Source: Dehalococcoidia bacterium UBA2991 (GTDB taxonomy: Bacteria; Chloroflexota; Dehalococcoidia; Tepidiformales; Tepidiformaceae). Taken from it: DNA of 18,310 nucleotides. The DNA lies in assembly GCA_002346645.1 (NCBI GenBank), contig DEAD01000013.1, positions 239,542 through 257,851 of the forward strand, written 5' to 3'. The notes under the pieces were generated by a model. That model saw only the letters and a list, made by a program, of their open reading frames with translations. It searched no databases and had not been told where the DNA came from. The translations under genes were made by a program, and so were the position numbers. Shown piece after piece: positions 7,180 to 13,787 of the stretch; position 1 is the first letter of the stretch; the number at the start of each line of letters is the position of its first letter.

Positions 7180-8279
7180 ACCAAGAGCAAACCGACCGGA
7201 ACAGCAACAATCAATCCAAGAAAGCCAGTTAGCCGTCGGGGATACGCAGCGATCCAGCGTTCGCTGGTCAGAATAGCAGTGCGGTAAGGACCATAAAGCA
7301 CCGTGAGCACGAACCCCGCAACGACCATCGTGGATGCCATCTGCGCAAGCACGACGGCAATGCCAGCGCCTCCCCCGACCAAAACACTAGCGGCGAGGGT
7401 ATCGATGAAGGTAGCTATATTGGCTCCTAACACATAAGGAATGATGTGCTCCCGACGTACATAGCCACGAAGGGCCAAGGGCACAAGCACTGTCAACGAC
7501 ACCGCTACGCTAAGAGTCGTCAGCGTAATGATTACGCCCATCAAAAACATAAGGGGGCGGCGATTAAAGACATCAAGCCGGCGACGAATCCCCTCTGCCT
7601 CACCCTCCAGTTGAGGAAGAGCTCGTTCGAATACGGCGAATGAGACTAACAACACCGCCACTCCAACGACAAAAATTAGGCCACCGGGAAAAATCGCCTC
7701 AAGGCCACCCGTAATAGGCCCAAATACAGCTTCAGTGCCCTGTAAAAGAACCTCCGGCGCAGTTGGCCTCACTCCATCCAGCCAACCCCTTTGGAGAAAC
7801 AAAAACCCCAAGGCCACGGCCGGCCCCTGAGTCGTAAAGGTAACGAGCATCGCTACTATGCCGATACCAATTCCGTCCCCACTACGGCGTCCGAAACGGA
7901 AAGCAATAAAGCCGACGGCCAGGACTACGAACGAAGCACCAAGACGGGAACCAGCGATTACGGCAAAAGCTTCAGTCTCGTGGAGAACGCCTTCCGACAG
8001 CAGGGTGACACCGATGGCAGCGACAGGAGAGCCACTCAGCGCCACATAGGCAAAAAGCCAACCAAAACCAAGTCCGTTAAAAACCCCCTCTACCCCGACA
8101 CCGGAAAGCAACGGTATAAGTGAGGAGGCACCCACTCGGGTGATTTCCAAGGCAAGGCCAAATAGGACAAGCCCTACAAGGCCAAACCCCAGGCGGGAGA
8201 GTGAGGCCAAGCCCACCCAAGGAGGCTTGCTTGCAGCAGGCGCGTCTTCGCCATCGATGGGACGAACCCGCTGCTCCAC
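7176..8279 (-). CDS. Na+/Pi-cotransporter-like membrane transporter, candidate sulfate carrier
   Basis: A 367-residue membrane protein with about 8-10 hydrophobic segments. It has two related halves in the style of the Na/Pi-cotransporter family (PF02690). The second repeat (about 241-300) is clear: TTLSVAVSLTVLVPL, then RGYVRREHIIPYVLGANIAT, which matches the family's 'SVSLLVPLAxRG...PYILGANIGT' pattern. The first repeat (about 71-120) is more divergent: LSGSPVAAIGV and GSRLGAS. The QSSS signature that binds sodium and phosphate in both repeats is missing. It starts at GTG 8279, 1 nt after the sat stop, with GGAG 8 nt upstream inside sat, so it belongs to the sulfate-activation operon. Context makes sulfate, sulfite or another oxyanion the likely substrate; this is inference. 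Its stop overlaps the opposing lipoprotein stop. Confidence 0.8.
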   Translation of the reverse strand: MEQRVRPIDGEDAPAASKPPWVGLASLSRLGFGLVGLVLFGLALEITRVGASSLIPLLSGVGVEGVFNGLGFGWLFAYVALSGSPVAAIGVTLLSEGVLHETEAFAVIAGSRLGASFVVLAVGFIAFRFGRRSGDGIGIGIVAMLVTFTTQGPAVALGFLFLQRGWLDGVRPTAPEVLLQGTEAVFGPITGGLEAIFPGGLIFVVGVAVLLVSFAVFERALPQLEGEAEGIRRRLDVFNRRPLMFLMGVIITLTTLSVAVSLTVLVPLALRGYVRREHIIPYVLGANIATFIDTLAASVLVGGGAGIAVVLAQMASTMVVAGFVLTVLYGPYRTAILTSERWIAAYPRRLTGFLGLIVAVPVGLLLV

Positions 8280-8280
8280 C

Positions 8281-9441
8281 TCAGGCGCTCCGGGCGCTCT
8301 CCATTAGGACCGCAGCAACCTCCGGCCGCGTGAACTCGACAGGCAAATCCTCACCATTAGCAAGCATCTCACGCACCTTAGTCCCGGAGAGGAAAAGCCT
8401 CTCTTCAGGCTCAGCCGCACTGGTCTTCGTAGTGGCCATCGCACCACTGCGAAGACACCAGAAGGCATGCTCGAAAAACAGCGGTTGAATCCCAAGGGCC
8501 TCGAGGTCAATATCGTCGAAGATCCGCTGGGCGTCATATGTGCCGTAGTAGTTGCCCACCCCAGCATGATCGCGCCCGACAATGAAATGCGTGCACCCGT
8601 AGTTCTTGCGCATTATGGCGTGAAAGATCGCTTCGCGCGGACCCGCATAGCGCATCGCGGCAGGCAAAACAGAGAGCTCGACACGATCCTCAGGAAAGTA
8701 CCGGTCCATTAACACCTGGTAGCACCGCATACGAACATCAGCCGGAATATCGTCATCTTTCGTATCGCCAACGAGGGGATGAATAAGGGCGCCATCTACA
8801 CCCTCAAGGGCTACCTTTATTAGGTACTCATGCGCCCGATGGATGGGATTGCGAGTTTGGAAGCCCACAACAGTGCGCCACCCCCGCTCAGCAAAGGAAG
8901 CCCGGGTTTCCATAGGAGTGAGCCGATGAGCTGGGAAATTATTGTGAGCGGGCAATCGTATTGCCTGCACTGCGCCACCAAGCACAATATCTCCCGACGA
9001 ATAGAGAGCAGCCACCCCAGGGTGAGCCTCATCAGTGGTTCGGAAAACCTTCTCCGCTTCTAGAGTTTTATCGCGCCTATAGACATCCTGGATTTCGATA
9101 ACACCCAACGGCAAGCCCTGCTCATCGCGCAAGCAAGCACTAACACCAGGGGTTAGCTCGCCGGCACGAGACTCAGAAACCGAGAGTGTCACGGGGATGG
9201 ACCAGGGAAGCCCGCTTGAGAGGGTCATGCTATCCACAACAGAGTGGTAATCAGCCTCAGCCATAAAGCCAGTAAGCGGACTAAAGCCCCCATTGGCGAG
9301 AAGCTCAAAGTCACTGATGGTCCGAGAGTCAAGCTCAATCGTAGGAAGTTCTGACACTCGGCGCCCAAGCTCCTCCCGCTCATCTCCCGTTACAAGAAGA
9401 TTCACGAGAGTGCCGCCATATGGCTCTCCTAAGATGCTCAT
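8281..9441 (-). CDS. sat: sulfate adenylyltransferase (ATP sulfurylase)
   Basis: Sat activates sulfate with ATP to adenosine 5'-phosphosulfate (APS) and pyrophosphate, the first step of sulfate assimilation. The 386-residue protein is the single-chain type (not the CysD/CysN heterodimer). It has an N-terminal PUA-like domain and the catalytic motifs QTRNPIHRAHE (195-205) and GRDHAGVG (289-296), followed by the conserved EERLFLSGTKVREML near the C-terminus. ATG 9441 overlaps the cysC stop by 4 nt (ATGA), showing tight coupling. There is no fused APS kinase domain; that activity is encoded by the upstream gene. The transporter follows 1 nt after the stop. The presence of cysC, cysH and sulfite reductase indicates assimilation rather than dissimilation; no aprAB or dsr genes are present. 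Confidence 0.98.
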   Translation of the reverse strand: MSILGEPYGGTLVNLLVTGDEREELGRRVSELPTIELDSRTISDFELLANGGFSPLTGFMAEADYHSVVDSMTLSSGLPWSIPVTLSVSESRAGELTPGVSACLRDEQGLPLGVIEIQDVYRRDKTLEAEKVFRTTDEAHPGVAALYSSGDIVLGGAVQAIRLPAHNNFPAHRLTPMETRASFAERGWRTVVGFQTRNPIHRAHEYLIKVALEGVDGALIHPLVGDTKDDDIPADVRMRCYQVLMDRYFPEDRVELSVLPAAMRYAGPREAIFHAIMRKNYGCTHFIVGRDHAGVGNYYGTYDAQRIFDDIDLEALGIQPLFFEHAFWCLRSGAMATTKTSAAEPEERLFLSGTKVREMLANGEDLPVEFTRPEVAAVLMESARSA

Positions 9442-9992
9442 GATCGTCCCCCATTTATTAGTCCCTGAGATTCAAGGTGGTCGATGATCTGCTGGAGACT
9501 GATGTCAGGAGCATCAAGGCCAGTCTCACAACGCACCTCGGGATTCGGGGGCTCCTCATAGGGGTCATCAATCCCAGTGAAGCCCTTTATCTCGCCAGCT
9601 CGGGCTTTCGCGTAGAGACCCTTTACATCGCGGGCCTCACATTGCTCGACGGTTGCAGCAGCGTGCACCTCAACAAAGACCGCACCGTCACTTTCGACCA
9701 TTGCACGGCTCTCATCGCGGATGTCCTTATAGGGCGATATGGCAGCAGTAATGACACCTACCCCGTTGCGTGCGAGGAGACCTGCAACAAAACCGATCCG
9801 TCGGATATTGGTGTCACGATCTTCCTTACTGAAACCAAGCCCCTTGGAAAGGTTGGTGCGAACCACATCGCCATCCAAAATCTCAACGTTTAGACCACGC
9901 TCACGAAGAGCAGGGGCAAGAGCCTCAGCAAGCGTGCTCTTCCCAGATCCCGAAAGGCCTGTAAACCAGACCACAAACCCTTGGTTGCTCAT
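9438..9992 (-). CDS. cysC: adenylylsulfate (APS) kinase
   Basis: CysC phosphorylates APS at the 3' position to make PAPS, the substrate of PAPS reductases and sulfotransferases. The 184-residue protein is near the family norm. The P-loop GLSGSGKST is at 12-20, followed by the family block DGDVVRTNLSKGLGF (40-54), SPYKDIRDE (86-94), and the CEARDVKGLYAKAR and YEEPPNPE stretches. ATG 9992 has GGAG with an 8-nt gap. An in-frame GTG at 10010 preceded by AAGGAG is an alternative that adds six residues. It sits in the minus-strand operon cysH-cysC-sat-transporter, separated from cysH by about 110-130 nt that contain two hairpins, and overlapping sat by 4 nt. All key nucleotide-binding residues seem intact. 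Confidence 0.97.
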   Translation of the reverse strand: MSNQGFVVWFTGLSGSGKSTLAEALAPALRERGLNVEILDGDVVRTNLSKGLGFSKEDRDTNIRRIGFVAGLLARNGVGVITAAISPYKDIRDESRAMVESDGAVFVEVHAAATVEQCEARDVKGLYAKARAGEIKGFTGIDDPYEEPPNPEVRCETGLDAPDISLQQIIDHLESQGLINGGRS

Positions 9993-10051
9993 CGACTTTT
10001 CTCCAGACACATTGGTTTTGCTCCTTTACCTGACTGCACTAGTGGTTTAAC

Positions 10052-10092
10052 GACGCTCTATTCCGCGTCAAGAAGGCGGCCATGCAGCCGCC
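10052..10092 (-). other. two stem-loops in the cysH-cysC spacer
   Basis: Read on the minus strand, GGCGGC/GCCGCC (10092-10087 with 10080-10075) encloses the loop TGCATG and is followed by TTCTTG. Then GACGC/GCGTC (10069-10065 with 10056-10052) encloses an 8-nt loop. The spacer of 10011-10119 has no gene. The first hairpin could be a weak terminator or a processing site that lowers cysC-sat expression relative to cysH; TTGACG right after it resembles a -35, but no good -10 follows. The structures are seen; the role is inference. Confidence 0.4.
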
Positions 10093-10119
10093 AAGCAAAA
10101 ATCATTGGCTAGGGCTGGC

Positions 10120-10818
10120 TTAGGTATGCAAGCCACACTCATCCTTTTCAAAACCTTCCCAGCGACCCTGTCTACCTTGCTTGCCAGGAACGGTGCAGTT
10201 GTAACAACCAATACTGACAAATCCCTGGTCCAACAGTGGGTTGTACGGAACATCGTGCTTCACGATGTAGTCCCAAGTCTGCTTTTCGGTCCAACAGGCA
10301 AGGGGGTTGATCTTGATGAGTCCAAATCTGTCATTCCAACCAACGATAGGGACGTCGGAGCGCCCATCGGACTGGTCACGGCGGAGCCCAGCTATCCAAG
10401 CAGACTTACTTTCGAGAGCTCGATGGTTGGGCTCCACCTTTCTCACGTCACAACAAAGGTCCGGGTCACGCATCCAAAGAGCAGCACCATACTCAGCGCT
10501 CTGCTCCTCATGGCTTAGCTTCGACTTGTAGACCTGGACGTTTGTCAGACCGAGAACCGAAGTAGCGCGTTTGCGAGTTTCCTGAGTTTCCTCGAAGAGA
10601 TAGTCCGTATCGAGAACAAAGACATGAACATTTGGCTTTAAGGCCGCAGCCATGTGAAGAATAGCCATACCGGTAGGCCCACCGAAGCTAGCACCCACCG
10701 AAAGCCCATCACCAAACTCCTCAACTGCCCAGAGCACAATCTCCTCCGGGCTGGCAACTTCGAAACGTTGGTTGAGGGCAGCAATCGCGGCTTCGTCGAG
10801 GGCAGCAGTGAGGGACAC
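10120..10818 (-). CDS. cysH: APS/PAPS reductase with [4Fe-4S] cluster motifs
   Basis: CysH reduces activated sulfate to sulfite using thioredoxin or a similar thiol donor. From GTG 10818 the protein has 232 residues. The nucleotide-binding PP-loop region is VGASFGGPTG (41-50). The paired cysteines C122/C123 (LCCDVRK) and C205/C208 (IGCYNCT) are the ligands of the [4Fe-4S] cluster found in APS-preferring assimilatory reductases and in the dual-specificity Bacillus type. The catalytic cysteine lies in the C-terminal ECGLH motif (C228). The frame opens upstream at ATG 10872 and ATG 10836, but GTG 10818 follows a GGAGG at 10832-10828 with a 9-nt gap. The first gene of the minus-strand sulfur operon, it is transcribed divergently from sulfite reductase. 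A -10-like GATAAT lies at 10864-10859. Confidence 0.95.
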   Translation of the reverse strand: MSLTAALDEAAIAALNQRFEVASPEEIVLWAVEEFGDGLSVGASFGGPTGMAILHMAAALKPNVHVFVLDTDYLFEETQETRKRATSVLGLTNVQVYKSKLSHEEQSAEYGAALWMRDPDLCCDVRKVEPNHRALESKSAWIAGLRRDQSDGRSDVPIVGWNDRFGLIKINPLACWTEKQTWDYIVKHDVPYNPLLDQGFVSIGCYNCTVPGKQGRQGRWEGFEKDECGLHT

Positions 10819-10980
10819 AGCTGGACACCTCCGCATAAAGCTGAGTTCGTCACTCAACATTATCAACAACATGCTTTGCGAGCAACGACGGGTGGAGTAC
10901 TACATGCTACAGTCGGTTGACACATCAGCAGCCCCGCGGGCAGACCTTTGTCTCTGGTCTGCCACGAAAGGACAGCGTAG
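10819..10980. promoter_or_regulatory. divergent regulatory region of the sulfur operons
   Basis: This 162-nt gap separates cysH (minus) from sulfite reductase (plus). On the minus strand, GATAAT at 10864-10859 with TTGCTC 15 nt further upstream is a candidate promoter for cysH, leading to the GGAGG at 10832-10828. On the plus strand, TGCTACAGT at 10905-10913 is an extended -10-like element. A perfect TTGACA at 10917-10922 has no -10 at the right distance and may be fortuitous. A strong hairpin follows at 10939-10963. These are motif matches without experimental support. Confidence 0.45.
10939..10963 (+). promoter_or_regulatory. 8-bp perfect stem-loop in the sulfite reductase leader
   Basis: GGCAGACC (10939-10946) pairs exactly with GGTCTGCC (10956-10963) around the 9-nt loop TTTGTCTCT. 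It ends 3 nt before the AAAGGA ribosome site (10967-10972) and 17 nt before ATG 10981. No T-run follows, so it is not a simple terminator. It may be an operator dyad for a sulfur regulator, an RNA element controlling translation or mRNA stability. It does not resemble a SAM riboswitch, which would be larger. Confidence 0.5.
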
Positions 10981-12762
10981 ATGCGCGCAGTCGAGACTAT
11001 CGTCCAAACAAATGCTCCCGGTGAGGTCTTGCCAATCCTAGCCGAAGAGCTCGACGACTTCGAAACCGAGGCTTCGCGCTTCTTAGCGGGTGGTTATGAG
11101 CAGGAGGCGGTCTTCCAAGGATACCGCCTCAAGCAGGGTGTCTACGGTCAGCGCCAAGCAAACGTTCAAATGACCCGAGTGAAGCTGCCCTTCGGCGGAG
11201 TTACACCAGAACAAATGGATGCCTTTGGCGAGCTTACCAGTCGCTTCGCACCGCTACGTAAGGGACATATCACAACCCGCCAGAACTTCCAGTTCCACCA
11301 CATCCCCCTCTCGCAAATGCCAGCTGTGCTTCGCCTTTTGGCAAGTACAGGGCTTTCAACACGCGAAGCCTGCGGCAACACCGTACGCAACGTAACCGCC
11401 GACCCCTGGGCAGGTGTGACCACAGGAGAACTCTTTGACGTTACACCATATGCCGGAGCCTTCGCACGGTTCTGGCTTCGTAACCCTCTAACACAGTTAT
11501 TGCCCCGCAAGTTCAAGGTAGCCTTCAGCGCCGACGACACGGACGTAGGAATCACTGGAATTCACGACCTCGGCTTCATTCCTCGTATTCAGGATGGAGT
11601 AAAGGGCTTCAAAATGGTTTGCGGGGGAGGACTTGCAATCATGCCGCGCCAGGCGATCGTCGTACGAGAGTTCGTACCTCTAGACGAGTACCTGAAAGTT
11701 AGCGAGGCAGTCATCCGAATATTCAACGCAGCAGACATGCTTCGGAAGAACCGCGCGATGGCCCGAATCAAGGTCCTTATTGACCGCATCGGCCCAGACC
11801 GATTTTTGGAAATGGTCGACGACGAACTAGCGCAGGATTGGGCCAAGCGTGACTTCAGCCCGGAGCGCCTCCTATTCCTCGACAACGAGGAGGAACGTGC
11901 TCCTAGTCGACGAGATTCCTATGAGCAGCCCAGCAACAATTCTGAGGCATTCAAGCAGTTCGTGACGTCAAATGTGAAGGCGCAGAAACAGCAAGGATTC
12001 AGCACAGTAGAAGTCAAAATCACACGTGGGGACCTCAACCCCGAGCAGTTCCACGGCATCGCAAATCTCATGCGGGAATACTGCGGCGGCAATGCCCGCA
12101 CAACGGTGCAACAGAATATGGTTCTGCGCTGGGTAAGAGATGAGAGCCTTTACGAGGTCTACTCTAAGCTGGTGGAACTCGACCTAGCGGAAGCAGGCGC
12201 GAGCACGTTGACAGACGTTGTTAGCTGCCCCGGCACAGACAGCTGCAAACTTGGGATCACTAGTTCAATGGGACTTAATCGCGCCATCCAGGAACGAGTG
12301 ACTGACATGGGAGTAGTTGACCCACTAGTCGCCAAGCTGCACATCAAGATGAGCGGTTGTCCAAATAGCTGCGGTCAACACCACCTTGGCAACATCGGGT
12401 TCCATGGGGCTGCTATGAAAGTGGAAGGCCATCAGCTGCCCGCATATCACGCATTCATCGGCGGGGGCTACGAAGAAGGAAACGGGAAAATCCGGGTAGG
12501 CACGCAGCTAAAGCTCAGACTTCCTGCAAAGCGAACGCCAGATGCTGTGCAACGGTGGCTGAACCTTTACCAGCAAGGGCGAGAGGATGGCGAAGAATTT
12601 AACGCCTACTTCGATAGAGTCGGAAAAGAGCCCTTTGAAAAGGCTGTTCAAGATTTGACCATCCCAGGAGAATTCTCGGACGACAACCGAGAGATGTTCA
12701 TCGACTGGACAAAATTGGAGCTTTACGTACTGGAACGCGGCGAGGGGGAATGCGCCGTTTAG
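10981..12762 (+). CDS. sir: ferredoxin-dependent sulfite (or nitrite) reductase, siroheme protein
   Basis: This enzyme performs the six-electron reduction of sulfite to sulfide in the cytoplasm, using siroheme coupled to a [4Fe-4S] cluster. The 593-residue protein has the two-repeat NIR/SIR layout: a ferredoxin-like half-domain near 50-115 (MTRVKLPFGG, RKGHITTRQNFQFHHI), the first catalytic domain, the second half-domain near 335-400 (TRGDLNPEQF, TTVQQNMVLRW), and the cluster-siroheme ligands C416/C422 (SCPGTDSCK) and C460/C464 (GCPNSCGQ). Nitrite reductases of the NirA group share these motifs, so the choice of sulfite rests on the divergent cysH-cysC-sat operon. ATG 10981 follows AAAGGA. 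HemB lies 28 nt downstream. It has no flavoprotein partner here, so ferredoxin is the likely donor. Confidence 0.93.
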   Translation: MRAVETIVQTNAPGEVLPILAEELDDFETEASRFLAGGYEQEAVFQGYRLKQGVYGQRQANVQMTRVKLPFGGVTPEQMDAFGELTSRFAPLRKGHITTRQNFQFHHIPLSQMPAVLRLLASTGLSTREACGNTVRNVTADPWAGVTTGELFDVTPYAGAFARFWLRNPLTQLLPRKFKVAFSADDTDVGITGIHDLGFIPRIQDGVKGFKMVCGGGLAIMPRQAIVVREFVPLDEYLKVSEAVIRIFNAADMLRKNRAMARIKVLIDRIGPDRFLEMVDDELAQDWAKRDFSPERLLFLDNEEERAPSRRDSYEQPSNNSEAFKQFVTSNVKAQKQQGFSTVEVKITRGDLNPEQFHGIANLMREYCGGNARTTVQQNMVLRWVRDESLYEVYSKLVELDLAEAGASTLTDVVSCPGTDSCKLGITSSMGLNRAIQERVTDMGVVDPLVAKLHIKMSGCPNSCGQHHLGNIGFHGAAMKVEGHQLPAYHAFIGGGYEEGNGKIRVGTQLKLRLPAKRTPDAVQRWLNLYQQGREDGEEFNAYFDRVGKEPFEKAVQDLTIPGEFSDDNREMFIDWTKLELYVLERGEGECAV

Positions 12763-12790
12763 TGGCATAGATTCTCCAGGGGGATGAATC

Positions 12791-13765
12791 ATGGAAGGGC
12801 TGGAGTTCCGTCGACATCGGCGGCTGCGTCAATCACAGGCGATTCGTGGCTTGGTGCGAGAGACCGAACTAACACCTTCGCACCTTGTTGCGCCACTTTT
12901 CGTAGAGGAAGGATTAGACGAACGAGCACCTATTGAGGCGATGCCAGGACAGTCTAGGCTGGGCCTGGGGCCACTCGTAGATGAGGCAAGAGAACTCCGA
13001 GAGGCTGGGGTTCCGGCCGTGCTTCTCTTCGGCATCCCTGCAGCCAAAGACGAACAGGGTACGGGGGCCTACAACGATCAGGGGATCGTTCAAGAAGCAG
13101 TCCGCCGCTTAAAAGATGCCGTCCCAGAGATGCTTGTCATCGGAGACGTATGTCTATGCGAATACACTAGCCACGGACATTGTGGCCTACTAAGCCCCGC
13201 CGGAGACATCGACAACGATGCTAGCCTGCCTCTGCTAGCGGATACCGCGGTGAGCCTAGCTGAAGCAGGCTGTGACATCGTGGCACCCAGTGACATGATG
13301 GATGGCCGCGTTGCTGCGATCCGAGAGGCACTAGACGGATCAGGCCAGAGCGAGACTGCGATCCTTTCATACGCTGCCAAGTTCTCCAGCGCTTTTTACG
13401 GACCCTTTCGAGAGGCGGCGGACAGCGCCCCCATGTTCGGCGACCGACAGGGTTATCAGATGGACCCCGCAAACGCCCGAATGGCCAGAGATGAGGTTCT
13501 AACTGACATCGAAGAAGGGGCCGACATGGTAATGGTTAAACCAGCACTTCCCTATCTCGACGTTATTCGTTCCGTACGAGAGGCTGTTGATATTCCGGTG
13601 GCCGCCTACAACGTGAGTGGTGAGTACAGCTTATTAAAAGCAGCGGCAGCGAACGGCTGGATTGATGAACCTCTTGCGATCAACGAGACGTTGACTTCTA
13701 TCCGTCGTGCAGGAGCCGATATCATCATCACGTATCACGCTAAGGAGTGGGCTCAAAAACAGTAG
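12791..13765 (+). CDS. hemB: porphobilinogen synthase (delta-aminolevulinate dehydratase), zinc type
   Basis: HemB condenses two 5-aminolevulinate molecules into porphobilinogen, the common precursor of heme, siroheme and cobalamin. The 324-residue protein fits the family size. The catalytic zinc site is complete: C121, C123 and C131 in DVCLCEYTSHGHCG. The two active-site lysines are K197 (SYAAKFSSAFYGPFR) and the Schiff-base K250 (VMVKPALPYLD). The APSDMMDGR motif is also present. ATG 12791 follows a GGGGG run with a 7-nt gap. It follows sulfite reductase by 28 nt and is likely cotranscribed, which would link precursor supply to a siroheme enzyme. The other heme or siroheme genes are not in the window. 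It converges on the CoA-transferase gene with a 22-nt gap and no obvious terminator. Confidence 0.97.
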   Translation: MEGLEFRRHRRLRQSQAIRGLVRETELTPSHLVAPLFVEEGLDERAPIEAMPGQSRLGLGPLVDEARELREAGVPAVLLFGIPAAKDEQGTGAYNDQGIVQEAVRRLKDAVPEMLVIGDVCLCEYTSHGHCGLLSPAGDIDNDASLPLLADTAVSLAEAGCDIVAPSDMMDGRVAAIREALDGSGQSETAILSYAAKFSSAFYGPFREAADSAPMFGDRQGYQMDPANARMARDEVLTDIEEGADMVMVKPALPYLDVIRSVREAVDIPVAAYNVSGEYSLLKAAAANGWIDEPLAINETLTSIRRAGADIIITYHAKEWAQKQ

Positions 13766-13787
13766 ATGAGTCGAGACCGGGTTATTT

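Noticed and set aside
10917..10922. Perfect TTGACA as a -35 box for sulfite reductase
   Set aside because: No TAnnnT-like hexamer is found 16-18 nt downstream; that region is GC-rich and forms the hairpin stem.
10819..10980. SAM or other sulfur-related riboswitch in the divergent leader
   Set aside because: Only one simple hairpin is seen; the multi-helix cores of SAM-I, SAM-II or SAH switches are absent and the leader is too short for most of them.
12770..12790. GATTC/GAATC stem enclosing the hemB ribosome site
   Set aside because: Only five base pairs with an 11-nt loop; too weak to claim regulation.
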